Origin: a bacterium
Lineage (GTDB): Bacteria > Bacillota_I > Bacilli_A > Izemoplasmatales > UBA1188
Length of the DNA stretch: 64,000 nt
Direction of reading: 5' to 3'
Assembly (NCBI GenBank): GCA_017541975.1
Contig: JAFXYB010000029.1
Span: 52,567 to 116,566 of the forward strand
The position numbers and the translations under genes were made by a program. Below the pieces are notes generated by a model. It was given only the letters and a program-made list of their open reading frames with translations, did not search any database and was not told where the DNA came from. Shown piece by piece: positions 42,538 to 51,458 of the stretch; position 1 is the stretch's first letter; every line of letters begins with the position of its first letter.

Positions 42538-45500
42538 ATGTATCAAAAAATCGATCCAACACTAAAAGTTACTGAAAGAGAGGACAAAGTATCAAAGTTC
42601 TGGGAAGAAAACAATATCTTCCAAGAATCAATTAAAGAAAGAGAAGGATGTCCAGTTTACACTTTCTTCGATGGCCCTCCAACAGCTAATGGTAAACCAC
42701 ATATCGGTCACGTAATCACAAGAGCGATAAAAGACTTATTCCCAAGATATAAAACAATGAAGGGATATAAGGTTTTAAGAAAAGCTGGTTGGGATACTCA
42801 TGGTCTTCCAGTAGAACTTGAAGTAGAAAAAGAACTTGGTTTTTCAGGCAAGGAACAAATCGAAAAATACGGAATCGCTCCATTTATTGAAAAATGTAAA
42901 CATTCTGTCTTTAAATATGAAAGTATGTGGGAAGAATTCTCTCGTAAAGTAGGCTTCTGGGCTGATATGGATAACCCATATGTCACATTCCATAACGATT
43001 ATATTGAATCAGAGTGGTGGGCACTCAAGAAAATATATGATAAAGGTCTTCTTTATAAAGGATACAAGATTGTTCCATACTGCCCAAGATGTGGTACACC
43101 TCTTGCATCACACGAAGTTGCCCAAGGATATAAAGATGTTAAAGAGAAATCATGTATTGCCAAATTTAAAGCTAAAGATGATGACTTTTATTATCTCGCT
43201 TGGACTACAACTCCATGGACTCTTCCATCAAACGTTGCTCTTTGCGTAAATCCAAATGAAACATATGCAAAAGTTGAATCAGAAGGAGTTAAATACGTCC
43301 TCGCTGAAGCTTTAATCTCACAAACATTTAGAGATAAAGAAGTTACAGTTCTTGAAAGATATAAAGGAAAAGATTTAGAATACAGAAAATATGAACCTCT
43401 TTGGGATTTCTCAAACTTCAAAGATACTGGATACTACCTAGTATGTGCTGACTATGTAACACTCACAGAAGGTACTGGTATCGTTCATATCGCACCAGCA
43501 TTTGGTCAAGACGACTATCTGGTTGGCAGAAGATATAATCTTCCTTTCCAACAACTCGTAACTCCAAAAGGTGAAATGGATGCGAAAACTAATTGGCCTG
43601 GAGTATTCTGCAAGGATGCTGATGAACCAATTATGAGAGAACTCAAAGATAGAGGACTCCTCTTTAGAATCCTCAACTTCGAGCACTCATATCCATTCTG
43701 CTGGAGATGTCATACACCACTCCTCTATTACGCTACAGATGCTTGGTTCATTGAAATGACCAAAGTTAAAGAAAATATGCTTAAGAATAACGCCAAAATC
43801 AACTGGATCCCTGAAACTATCGGTACTGGTAGATTTGGCAACTGGCTTGAAAACGTTCAAGACTGGGGTCTATCAAGAAATAGATACTGGGGTACCCCAC
43901 TTCCTATTTGGGTAAATGATAAAACTGGTGATACAAAATGTATCGGTTCAATCAAGGAACTCGTAGAACTTTCTGGATGTGATCCAAATATCGAACTCCA
44001 TAGACCTTATATCGATAATGTCACATGGAAGGATAAGGAAAATGGTGGTACATATAGAAGAGTTGAAGATGTAATTGACTGCTGGTTTGACTCTGGTTCA
44101 ATGCCATTTGCACAGTGGCACTATCCATTCGAAAACAAAGAAATCTTTGAAGAAAACTTCCCTGCTGATTTCATCAGTGAAGCAGTCGATCAAACAAGAG
44201 GTTGGTTCTATACTCTATCATCAATTTCAACATTGATCTTTGATGAACCATCATTTATGAATGTAATAGTTCTTGGCCTTGTCCTCGATGAAAATGGTCA
44301 AAAGATGAGTAAATCTAAAGGCAATGGTGTTGAACCAATGGAAGTATTGAATGAATTTGGTGCTGATGCAACACGTTGGTTCTTCTATGAGACAAGCCAA
44401 CCTTGGATTTCTAAAAATATTTCTAAAGATGCTATAATGGAAGGCCAAAGAAAATATTTAAATACTCTCTATAACACCTATTCATTCTTTGTGCTATATG
44501 CAAATATCGATAATTTTGATTATCGTAAATATAAATACGACTATGATAAATTATCAAATATGGATAAATGGTTACTTTCAAAACTCTATTCACTTGTAAA
44601 AGAAGTTGATGAGAGACTTGAAAGATATGAAGTCGCAGAACCTGCAAGAGCTATTCAAGACTTCGTTGATGAACTTTCAAATTGGTACGTTAGAAGAAGC
44701 CGTGAAAGATTCTGGGCTAAGGGTATGGAAGAAGACAAGATTAACGCATATCTCGTTCTTCATGAAACTCTAGTAACACTATCTAAAGTAGTTGCCCCAT
44801 TCTCACCATTTATCGCTGAAGAAATCTATAGAAACCTAGTATGTAGTCTAGATAATGAAGCTAAAATAAGCGTACATCTATCTGACTATCCAAAAGTTAA
44901 AGAAGAATACATTAATAAAACACTAGAAAAAGAAATGGAAGAAGTTCTTGATATCGTATCTCTCGGTAGAACCATCCGTTCACTTAAGACAATCAAGAAT
45001 AGACAACCACTTTCTAAGATGTATGTTGTAGGCGGCGAATCTTTAAACGAATATTATGCATCAATAATCGAAGATGAATTAAACGTTAAAGAAATAGAAT
45101 ACACAAACAATCTCGATAATTTCATTAAGCATAACCTAAAACTCAACTTCAGAGTTGCAGGTGCTAAACTTTCAAAGAATGTTGGTCTCGTTAAGAATAT
45201 GCTTCAAGAACTTGATCAAGAAGCTGCCTTCAAGGAACTTTCTGAAACAAATAAACTAAGAGTTGGTGAATTCACACTTGATAGTGAAGATATCATCGTT
45301 GAAACAGTGGAAGCTAATACATATGCATCTGAATCTAATGGTAAGATCACAGTTGTCCTTGATACTGAACTTACTAAAGAATTAATTGATGAAGGATATG
45401 TAAGAGAAGTTGTCTCTAAGATCCAACAAGAAAGAAAAGAAGCTGGTTTCGAAGTAGTAGACCATATCACCTTAAGTTTTGAATCATCTCCTGAACTTCT

Positions 45501-45639
45501 CTCTATCATCAAGACATATGAATCAAGAATCGCATCACAAACTCTAGCTGATGAAGTTCTATATAATGAAACTAAAGGTTTCGCAAAAGAATGGGATATT
45601 CAACCATATACCCTTAAAATTGGAGTATTAAAGAAATAA
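42538..45639 (+). CDS. ileS: Isoleucyl-tRNA synthetase, long (type 2-like) form
   Basis: 1033 residues. It charges tRNA-Ile and edits mischarged valine. The class-I signature HIGH is at 55-58 in DGPPTANGKPHIGH; GWDTHGLPVE follows; KMSKS (GQKMSKSKGNGVEP) is near 589; the anticodon-binding domain fills the C-terminal third. The length and the missing C-terminal Cys4 zinc finger match the eukaryote-like IleRS2 group rather than the roughly 920-residue IleRS1. IleRS2 enzymes are often insensitive to mupirocin (known for the group, not tested here); the HIGH motif is not swapped as in hyper-resistant forms. TGTGAGG lies just upstream. Controlled by the T-box leader. A UPF0223 gene starts two bases after its stop. 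Confidence 0.96.
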   Translation: MYQKIDPTLKVTEREDKVSKFWEENNIFQESIKEREGCPVYTFFDGPPTANGKPHIGHVITRAIKDLFPRYKTMKGYKVLRKAGWDTHGLPVELEVEKELGFSGKEQIEKYGIAPFIEKCKHSVFKYESMWEEFSRKVGFWADMDNPYVTFHNDYIESEWWALKKIYDKGLLYKGYKIVPYCPRCGTPLASHEVAQGYKDVKEKSCIAKFKAKDDDFYYLAWTTTPWTLPSNVALCVNPNETYAKVESEGVKYVLAEALISQTFRDKEVTVLERYKGKDLEYRKYEPLWDFSNFKDTGYYLVCADYVTLTEGTGIVHIAPAFGQDDYLVGRRYNLPFQQLVTPKGEMDAKTNWPGVFCKDADEPIMRELKDRGLLFRILNFEHSYPFCWRCHTPLLYYATDAWFIEMTKVKENMLKNNAKINWIPETIGTGRFGNWLENVQDWGLSRNRYWGTPLPIWVNDKTGDTKCIGSIKELVELSGCDPNIELHRPYIDNVTWKDKENGGTYRRVEDVIDCWFDSGSMPFAQWHYPFENKEIFEENFPADFISEAVDQTRGWFYTLSSISTLIFDEPSFMNVIVLGLVLDENGQKMSKSKGNGVEPMEVLNEFGADATRWFFYETSQPWISKNISKDAIMEGQRKYLNTLYNTYSFFVLYANIDNFDYRKYKYDYDKLSNMDKWLLSKLYSLVKEVDERLERYEVAEPARAIQDFVDELSNWYVRRSRERFWAKGMEEDKINAYLVLHETLVTLSKVVAPFSPFIAEEIYRNLVCSLDNEAKISVHLSDYPKVKEEYINKTLEKEMEEVLDIVSLGRTIRSLKTIKNRQPLSKMYVVGGESLNEYYASIIEDELNVKEIEYTNNLDNFIKHNLKLNFRVAGAKLSKNVGLVKNMLQELDQEAAFKELSETNKLRVGEFTLDSEDIIVETVEANTYASESNGKITVVLDTELTKELIDEGYVREVVSKIQQERKEAGFEVVDHITLSFESSPELLSIIKTYESRIASQTLADEVLYNETKGFAKEWDIQPYTLKIGVLKK

Positions 45640-45640
45640 T

Positions 45641-45886
45641 ATGGCATATGATTACCCACTAGACTATGAAACTTATTCTATGGAAGAAATAGAGACAATA
45701 ATCGATTTTCTATCATATCTTGAAGATAATGTTAAACATTATGACTTCAAGACATTAAAAACCAAATTTGATCTTTATAGAAAGACAGTTAATTCTAAAA
45801 AAGAAGAAAAAAGAATTGATGCTGAATTTCAAAAGCTTTCCGGAATAAGTATTTATAGAACCCTAAGAGAGTTTGGACTATGTTAG
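45641..45886 (+). CDS. UPF0223 family protein
   Basis: 81 residues. It matches the small UPF0223 (YktA-like) family of Bacilli: YPLDYETYSMEEIETIIDF at the start, then a YRK segment, EEKRIDAEFQKLSG and SIYRTLRE at the end. Function unknown; predicted helical and cytosolic. It starts two bases after ileS and overlaps the YlbF-like gene by seven bases, so it is probably cotranscribed with both. Confidence 0.82.
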   Translation: MAYDYPLDYETYSMEEIETIIDFLSYLEDNVKHYDFKTLKTKFDLYRKTVNSKKEEKRIDAEFQKLSGISIYRTLREFGLC

Positions 45887-46242
45887 TTTCACTAGATCTA
45901 TATGATAGTATCTATGAAGTAATAGATTCTATCAAAGAAAGCAGAGAATATCTAGATGTTAAAGATGCTCTAAAAAGATTAGAAAGTGATGAATATACAG
46001 CTAAACTAATCGATGATTTCACTAAATCAAGAGATTTATACAACAAATATCCAACAAAAGAAAATACTATAAATCTATCAAAAATCAAAAAAGAACTCTA
46101 TAGTAATAACTTATATAAAGATTACATCAATAAACTAAAAGTATATAACACTGAAATCGAAAGAATAGAAAAAGAAATCGATAATGCATTATATTCTAAG
46201 AAATTAAAGAATCTTCTTAAATCGAGGTGTATCCATGATTAA
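45880..46242 (+). CDS. ylbF: YlbF-family protein
   Basis: 120 residues, helical and charged, of the YlbF/YmcA (Com_YlbF) type: DSIKESREYLDVKDALKRLE followed by a long coiled stretch. In B. subtilis YlbF works with YmcA and YaaT as the Y-complex that affects RNase Y cleavage, competence and biofilm; the same partner role is inferred here. It overlaps the UPF0223 gene and the YlbG gene (8 bases), as expected for adjacent ylbF-ylbG in Bacilli. Only one of the three complex members is seen in this window. Confidence 0.82.
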   Translation: MLVSLDLYDSIYEVIDSIKESREYLDVKDALKRLESDEYTAKLIDDFTKSRDLYNKYPTKENTINLSKIKKELYSNNLYKDYINKLKVYNTEIERIEKEIDNALYSKKLKNLLKSRCIHD

Positions 46243-46462
46243 AAGAGTAGAAATACTAGTATACATAAACTATAAAGCAGCCCTCATCCAACAGATGAAG
46301 GATTTTGGTGCTGACATAGAATACGTAAATAAAAAAGCTGGATATTGTGTATGCTATATTGATGGTCCAAGAGCGAAAAAATTCACCGATTTTCTAAGAA
46401 GAGCTAAAGGCGTTAAAAAGTTTGAATTCTCACCTACTGAACTAGTAGAAATTGACATTTAG
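46235..46462 (+). CDS. ylbG: YlbG-family protein (UPF0298/DUF2129)
   Basis: 75 residues. The pattern RVEILVYINYKAALIQQMKDFGADIEYV, then YCVCYIDG, then VKKFEFSP fits the YlbG family, a small alpha-beta protein of unknown function that follows ylbF in Bacilli. It starts inside the end of the ylbF gene (AGGTG upstream). It is the last gene of the ileS transcript unit before a clear terminator. Confidence 0.8.
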   Translation: MIKRVEILVYINYKAALIQQMKDFGADIEYVNKKAGYCVCYIDGPRAKKFTDFLRRAKGVKKFEFSPTELVEIDI

Positions 46463-46507
46463 TCTCTCTTCTCTAATTTTGAGAGTAAATATTATTATTA
46501 ATCTATC

Positions 46508-46540
46508 AAAGAGAAAGGATTTCTTTCTCTTTTTTTATTA
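46508..46540 (+). terminator. Terminator after ylbG
   Basis: AAAGAGAAAG and CTTTCTCTTT perfect 10-base arms, 5-base loop, then TTTT. Confidence 0.9.
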
Positions 46541-46571
46541 TCATATTTTTGTTTATTAAGGAGGTTATTGT

Positions 46572-47702
46572 ATGGTAACCATTAAAGAAGTAAAAACCAA
46601 AAAAGAAATTAAAGAATTCGTAAACTTTCCACTAAACCTATACAAAGATAGTCCATATTTCGTTCCCGAATTATATGGTGAAGAAATAGCTCTATTTAAA
46701 GATTCTAATATCTACAATGAAACATGCGACCAAGTATTCTATCTTGCCTACAATGAAAATAATGAAGTAGTTGGTAGAATTCAAGGAATCATCCAAAAAC
46801 AATACAATGAAATCCATAATGAAAAAAGAGTAAGATTCTCAAGATTTGATTCAATAGATGATACTAATGTATCAAGCGCTCTATTTAGCGCAGTTGAAAA
46901 CTGGGCTAAAGAAAAGGGCATGGATAAATTCTGCGGACCTCTTGGATATTCTGATCTTGAAAGAGAAGGAATGCTCATTGAAGGTTTTGACGAGATGTCT
47001 ACCTTTGAAGAACAATATAACTATGATTATTATCAAAAACTAACTGAAGATTATGGCTTCACAAAGGAAGTTGACTGGGTTGAATCACGTCTAACTTATA
47101 ATCCTGATTACTACGAAAAAATCGAAAGACTCACAGATATCGTAATGAAGAGATATAATCTTCATGTTGTAGATAAGGAAAGGCATGAATCTAAATCTCA
47201 TTTTGTTGATAGAGTAGCTCCAGGATTCTTTGAATTATTAGATAGCGCATACGCAAAACTCTATGGCGTTGTACCATTTACTGATAAAATGAAAAAATCA
47301 ATTATGGCTGATTTCAAATTGATTCTTGATCCAAAATATATTTTAATTATCAATGATGAAAACGAAAAGACAGTAGCTTTTGGTCTTTGTTTCCCAGCCC
47401 TTGGTGATGCCCTTCTTCATACCGGAGGAAAGCTAACTATTAGAACTTTACTAAAAATATTAAACGCAGTAAAACATCCAAAGGCTGCCGATCTTGGTTT
47501 AATTGCCTGTGATTTTGATTACCTAAATAAAGGTATTATCGCTCCAATAGTAAAGAAGGTTATGGATTTACTAAAGGATGGAGAAGTAAAATACGTTGAA
47601 ACAAATCTCAATCTTGAAGACAACATCAAAATTAGACAAGTATGGAAATATTTTAACGAAAGACAGCATAAGAGAAGACGTTCATTCGTTAAAGATATAT
47701 AA
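46572..47702 (+). CDS. GNAT-family N-acetyltransferase-like protein
   Basis: 376 residues. The N-terminal half has a GNAT look (KEFVNFPLNLYKDSPYFVPEL, then NEVVGRIQGIIQK, then ENWAKEKGMDKFCGPLGYSD); the second half repeats a similar alpha-beta layout, as in the long YghO-like acetyltransferase-related proteins. Substrate unknown; the acetyl-CoA P-loop is not sharply conserved, so activity is uncertain. AGGAGG sits ten bases before the ATG. It stands alone between two terminators. Confidence 0.7.
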   Translation: MVTIKEVKTKKEIKEFVNFPLNLYKDSPYFVPELYGEEIALFKDSNIYNETCDQVFYLAYNENNEVVGRIQGIIQKQYNEIHNEKRVRFSRFDSIDDTNVSSALFSAVENWAKEKGMDKFCGPLGYSDLEREGMLIEGFDEMSTFEEQYNYDYYQKLTEDYGFTKEVDWVESRLTYNPDYYEKIERLTDIVMKRYNLHVVDKERHESKSHFVDRVAPGFFELLDSAYAKLYGVVPFTDKMKKSIMADFKLILDPKYILIINDENEKTVAFGLCFPALGDALLHTGGKLTIRTLLKILNAVKHPKAADLGLIACDFDYLNKGIIAPIVKKVMDLLKDGEVKYVETNLNLEDNIKIRQVWKYFNERQHKRRRSFVKDI

Positions 47703-47718
47703 TTTGAAAAAATATCAT

Positions 47719-47746
47719 AAGACAAGTTTAGACTTGTCTTTTCTTT
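47719..47746 (+). terminator. Terminator after the GNAT gene
   Basis: AAGACAAG and CTTGTCTT arms, 6-base loop, then TTCTTTTT. Confidence 0.88.
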
Positions 47747-47786
47747 TTATCTTTTGTAAAATAAAAATATAAAAAGGTGGTATCAT

Positions 47787-50060
47787 ATGAAAAAATTAAT
47801 CTCATTTATTGTTTTATTTATATTCATAATCTCACTTAGTGGGTGTAGTTTACTATTCCCATCTAGTGGCAATAAAACCACAGCTAAAAAAACTACTACA
47901 GCAAATAACATAGATGACACAACCACAATAAAAAACATCACCACAACTACTAAAAATGGTGATGCAAAAGAAAAACTATCTACACCAATCGTCGTAATTG
48001 ATGATCTTGGTAATGTATCTTGGAATGAAGTAACTGGTGCAGTAAAATATCACTACATCATCGAAAAGAATGGTTCTTCAAGCGAAAACGATACATTAAA
48101 TACATCAGGAATAAAACTATCACTTGGTGAATCAATCAAAGTAAAAGCTATTGCGAATGAAGAATCAAATATTGATAGTGATTATTCTACTTCAAAAACA
48201 TATTCTATTACATTAAATAAAATTGATGCCCCAACTGTAAGAATTGAAAAAGGCTATGCTAAATGGAATCAAATTGAAGGCGCAATCGGATATGGTTATA
48301 AAATATATGAAAAAACTAGCGCACTAACAGAAACACTAGTAGAAGAAGGAATAGTTGGAATCGATGAGTATGTACCAATTTTTGTTAATAATTCAATTGA
48401 GGTCTACACAATATCTGGTTTGGATGACAAGGGTGATAGTGCTTATTCAGGGAGAGTTACAGCCACTGTATCCAATTTTACTCCAGTACTCTCAATAGAT
48501 AGCGATGGCTTTGCGACTTGGACTTTATCTACTGAAACCGACTATTATTCATATTCAATTGATGGAAGCGATGAATTCAAGGTTACGAGTGAGACAAGAT
48601 TTAGAGTAGAAAACAATTCAACATTTAAAGTTAAACCTGTTTATTATTATGCTAAAGACAATGTTTATTATGAAATAACTGGCGTATGGAACTGGAGTAA
48701 TGAAGAGACAAGCACCTGGTCTAATCGTGAACCAGTAAAAGTATCCACTCCAAATCTAACTTTCAATGATGATTATACTAAGATTGTTTGGGAAAAGAAT
48801 GATAACGCTAAAGAATATAATTATAAATTTGTAGGTCAATCAACATATTATTCGACAACTGATAACTATATTGAACTATCAAGAATCTCTGGTGGTTCTG
48901 GAATAGTTGTAAAAGCGGTGGGATACACAGGATACTATTTAGATAGTGATTACAGTGATCCAATTTATCCAAAACCAATTAATACACCAATGGTAACTAT
49001 AAATGATAGTGGCAAAGCTACTTGGACAAAACTCGATGATGCTGAAGGATATTATTACATTAAAAATGATGATGAACCAGTATACACTAGATTTAATGCG
49101 ATTACTCTAGAAGTAGGAGATACTTTAAGAGTAAAAGCTTATAGTTCTAAATATTTAGAAGGTGAATATGGTATCACTAAGACATATAGTGGAACTCCAT
49201 TTACTGCCCTTTCTAAATCAAGAATAGATAGTATGTCATCTACCTATTATTATGATAAACTCGCAACTTACACTAATGGTACTAAAATGCAAGAGTTCTA
49301 TAGAACTATCGATAACCTTGTCTATAATTTCTATAAAGAATATCGAACAGTTTCAAAAGATGAAGCAATCTTAGAAGAAAGATATTCAACTTTATCTCTT
49401 GCTGATAGCGATATAAAGATTATATTCACATCATATAGAAACGATCATCCATTCTATTATTTCATTAGAAATAGCTATTCATATGGTACATATTTCAAAC
49501 TCTACGTTGATGATGATGTGTTGAATGGTGATACAAGAAGACAATACGATAAGAATATTATCGAAATGGTTGATGAATATGTGGGTTATGCAGCACTTAA
49601 AACCACAGACTATGAAAAAGCTAAAATCGTTCATGATTTAATCGTTCGTGATATGGAATATGCCTACGATAGTAATGGAAATCCTCTAGATGCCTCATAT
49701 GCACATACAGTAGTTGGCCCTGCAACATATGGTACTGGTGTATGCGAATCATATTCAAGACTATATGAAATGGTAATGAATGTAATAGGAATTGAATGTG
49801 TATTTATAAGCGGTACAGGTGTAACCACAACTGGAAGTGAAGCTCACGCTTGGAATATCGTTAAAATAAACAATAACTGGTACTACCTCGATATGACTTG
49901 GGATGATAATATGAGTAGCACAGCTACAGTATATTATTACTTCCTAGTTGCTGAAGGTGAAGTTACAACTGATGGTCTAACCTTCGCTCAGCAACACTAC
50001 CCAGATACAACCGATGGACTTAAAATACCTACAGTCACTTCAACTCCACTTAATAAATAA
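47787..50060 (+). CDS. Lipoprotein with FN3-like repeats and transglutaminase-like cysteine domain
   Basis: 757 residues. Lipobox LSGC near residue 20, then a threonine-rich spacer, then five repeats of about 75-95 residues with the pattern P-x-V-x-I-D-x-x-G-x-x-x-W (for example PMVTINDSGKATWTKLDDA). The C-terminal 200 residues form a transglutaminase-like domain: C653 in GVCESYSRLYE, H687 in EAHAWNIV and D702 in YYLDMTWDD make the usual Cys-His-Asp triad. Such surface proteins act as peptidases or cross-linkers in cell-wall work in Bacillota. AAGGTGG precedes the ATG. The ROK gene follows immediately, perhaps coupled. Confidence 0.88.
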   Translation: MKKLISFIVLFIFIISLSGCSLLFPSSGNKTTAKKTTTANNIDDTTTIKNITTTTKNGDAKEKLSTPIVVIDDLGNVSWNEVTGAVKYHYIIEKNGSSSENDTLNTSGIKLSLGESIKVKAIANEESNIDSDYSTSKTYSITLNKIDAPTVRIEKGYAKWNQIEGAIGYGYKIYEKTSALTETLVEEGIVGIDEYVPIFVNNSIEVYTISGLDDKGDSAYSGRVTATVSNFTPVLSIDSDGFATWTLSTETDYYSYSIDGSDEFKVTSETRFRVENNSTFKVKPVYYYAKDNVYYEITGVWNWSNEETSTWSNREPVKVSTPNLTFNDDYTKIVWEKNDNAKEYNYKFVGQSTYYSTTDNYIELSRISGGSGIVVKAVGYTGYYLDSDYSDPIYPKPINTPMVTINDSGKATWTKLDDAEGYYYIKNDDEPVYTRFNAITLEVGDTLRVKAYSSKYLEGEYGITKTYSGTPFTALSKSRIDSMSSTYYYDKLATYTNGTKMQEFYRTIDNLVYNFYKEYRTVSKDEAILEERYSTLSLADSDIKIIFTSYRNDHPFYYFIRNSYSYGTYFKLYVDDDVLNGDTRRQYDKNIIEMVDEYVGYAALKTTDYEKAKIVHDLIVRDMEYAYDSNGNPLDASYAHTVVGPATYGTGVCESYSRLYEMVMNVIGIECVFISGTGVTTTGSEAHAWNIVKINNNWYYLDMTWDDNMSSTATVYYYFLVAEGEVTTDGLTFAQQHYPDTTDGLKIPTVTSTPLNK

Positions 50061-50062
50061 AA

Positions 50063-51418
50063 ATGAATAATTATTTGGATCAAGACTTTAAACCAATTAT
50101 ACTCGAATTAGAAAAATTTAAGAAAGAAGTAAAAGATTCTGACAATCAGAGTCTTTTAAGCATTATTCTAATGAAAGATAATTTCTTCTATAGAAAGGAT
50201 ATAGAAGTATTTAGTGATGGATATAACGATGAATATAATATCTATATTATCGAAAGATACATCAAGAGTATGCTTTATATCTATGGTGGTTATAAGTTGT
50301 TAATCTCTGGTTCAAATTATATTTATAAGAAAATCAAGGAATACTATTCAAAAGATGGTAAACGCTCATTCGATTATAACTTTATGTCTAGAATATATAA
50401 CCATGAATTTGAAGTTCTTGAAATAGAAAAAGAAGATATTAGAGAATCTTATGAAATCGCAACCAAAATAGAAGAAAACTTAAATGGTTATAGGATCGGT
50501 ATAGATGTCGGCGGAAGCGATATAAAGGTATCAATCTTAAGATATGGCGAAGTAATCAGTTCTAAAGAAATAATCTGGAATCCAAAAGAAGAATCTGATC
50601 CATCATATCATTATAATTTTATCTATAATGTTTTAAAAGACGCTTACACTGAACTTTTAAATATAGATTCTATAGGCATATCTACTGCGGGTGTAGTAGT
50701 TAATAATAAACTAATGATTTCATCAATCTTTAGAAGCGTTGATGAAAAATATCAAGAAGAAACTAAAAATCTATACATAGATGTCATCCATATGCTTGAA
50801 AAAGATATAGGAAAGACTATTCCATTTAAGGTAATAAATGATGGTGATGCATCTGCCCTTGGTGGTGTTTTTGGGAACAATTTATCTTCATGCCTTGGCA
50901 TTGCGATGGGAACGAGTGAAGCTGGAGGATATATAGACACTAATAGATGCCTTCATGATTATCTATCAGAATTATCGATAGTTCCAATCGATTTAAGTGA
51001 AAAAGGAGTAAAAGACGAGTACCTAAAAGACATAGGAATTGGATCAAAATATTTTTCACAAGAAGCAGTAATACGTCTTTCAGAAAAGCTTGGTGTAAAA
51101 TATCCAATAAATATATCAAAAAGAGAAAAGCTAAAACACTTTCAGGAACTATTTATAGAAAACAAGGAAAAATACAAAATTGTATATCAAACAATTGGTG
51201 AATATTTAGGATATTCTCTTGCTTTCTACTTTGAATTCTATGAAGTTAAAAATGTCTTTTTATTTGGAAGAGTATTATCATTTGGTGGTGATATAATCGT
51301 AAGTACTGCAAAAAGTATTTTCGACTCAGAATTCCCTATCTATAAAGATATAAGGATTATCCTTCCAGATGAAAATAGTAGAAGAGTAGGTCAATCACTT
51401 GCGGTTGCACTAATATAA
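50063..51418 (+). CDS. ROK-family protein with long N-terminal extension
   Basis: 451 residues. The first 140 are an unrecognised helical extension rich in K, E and Y; the ROK fold begins at the phosphate motif GIDVGGSDIK (about 146-155), with SIGISTAGVV and the catalytic region VINDGDASALGG. The ROK Cys-rich zinc motif (CxCGxxGC) is not visible, so sugar kinase activity is probable but unproven; a regulator role is possible. No ribosome binding site precedes the ATG, three bases after the lipoprotein stop, so translation is likely coupled. It ends at a strong bidirectional terminator. Confidence 0.8.
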   Translation: MNNYLDQDFKPIILELEKFKKEVKDSDNQSLLSIILMKDNFFYRKDIEVFSDGYNDEYNIYIIERYIKSMLYIYGGYKLLISGSNYIYKKIKEYYSKDGKRSFDYNFMSRIYNHEFEVLEIEKEDIRESYEIATKIEENLNGYRIGIDVGGSDIKVSILRYGEVISSKEIIWNPKEESDPSYHYNFIYNVLKDAYTELLNIDSIGISTAGVVVNNKLMISSIFRSVDEKYQEETKNLYIDVIHMLEKDIGKTIPFKVINDGDASALGGVFGNNLSSCLGIAMGTSEAGGYIDTNRCLHDYLSELSIVPIDLSEKGVKDEYLKDIGIGSKYFSQEAVIRLSEKLGVKYPINISKREKLKHFQELFIENKEKYKIVYQTIGEYLGYSLAFYFEFYEVKNVFLFGRVLSFGGDIIVSTAKSIFDSEFPIYKDIRIILPDENSRRVGQSLAVALI

Positions 51419-51458
51419 AAAAATATGAGATTGCTTGCATTGCAATCTCATATTTTTT
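51418..51458. terminator. Bidirectional terminator between the ROK gene and glf
   Basis: AATATGAGATTGC and GCAATCTCATATT arms with a 7-base loop, flanked by A and T runs on either side; it serves both convergent genes. Confidence 0.92.

Larger units (their letters stand above)
42236..42539 (+). repeat. Right copy of the duplicated segment
   Basis: Counterpart of 40321-40623. It begins with the last five codons and stop of the 39598 gene, although that gene lies 1.9 kb upstream, and ends at the ileS start codon. It therefore preserves the original junction between the 39598 gene and ileS. Confidence 0.9.
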
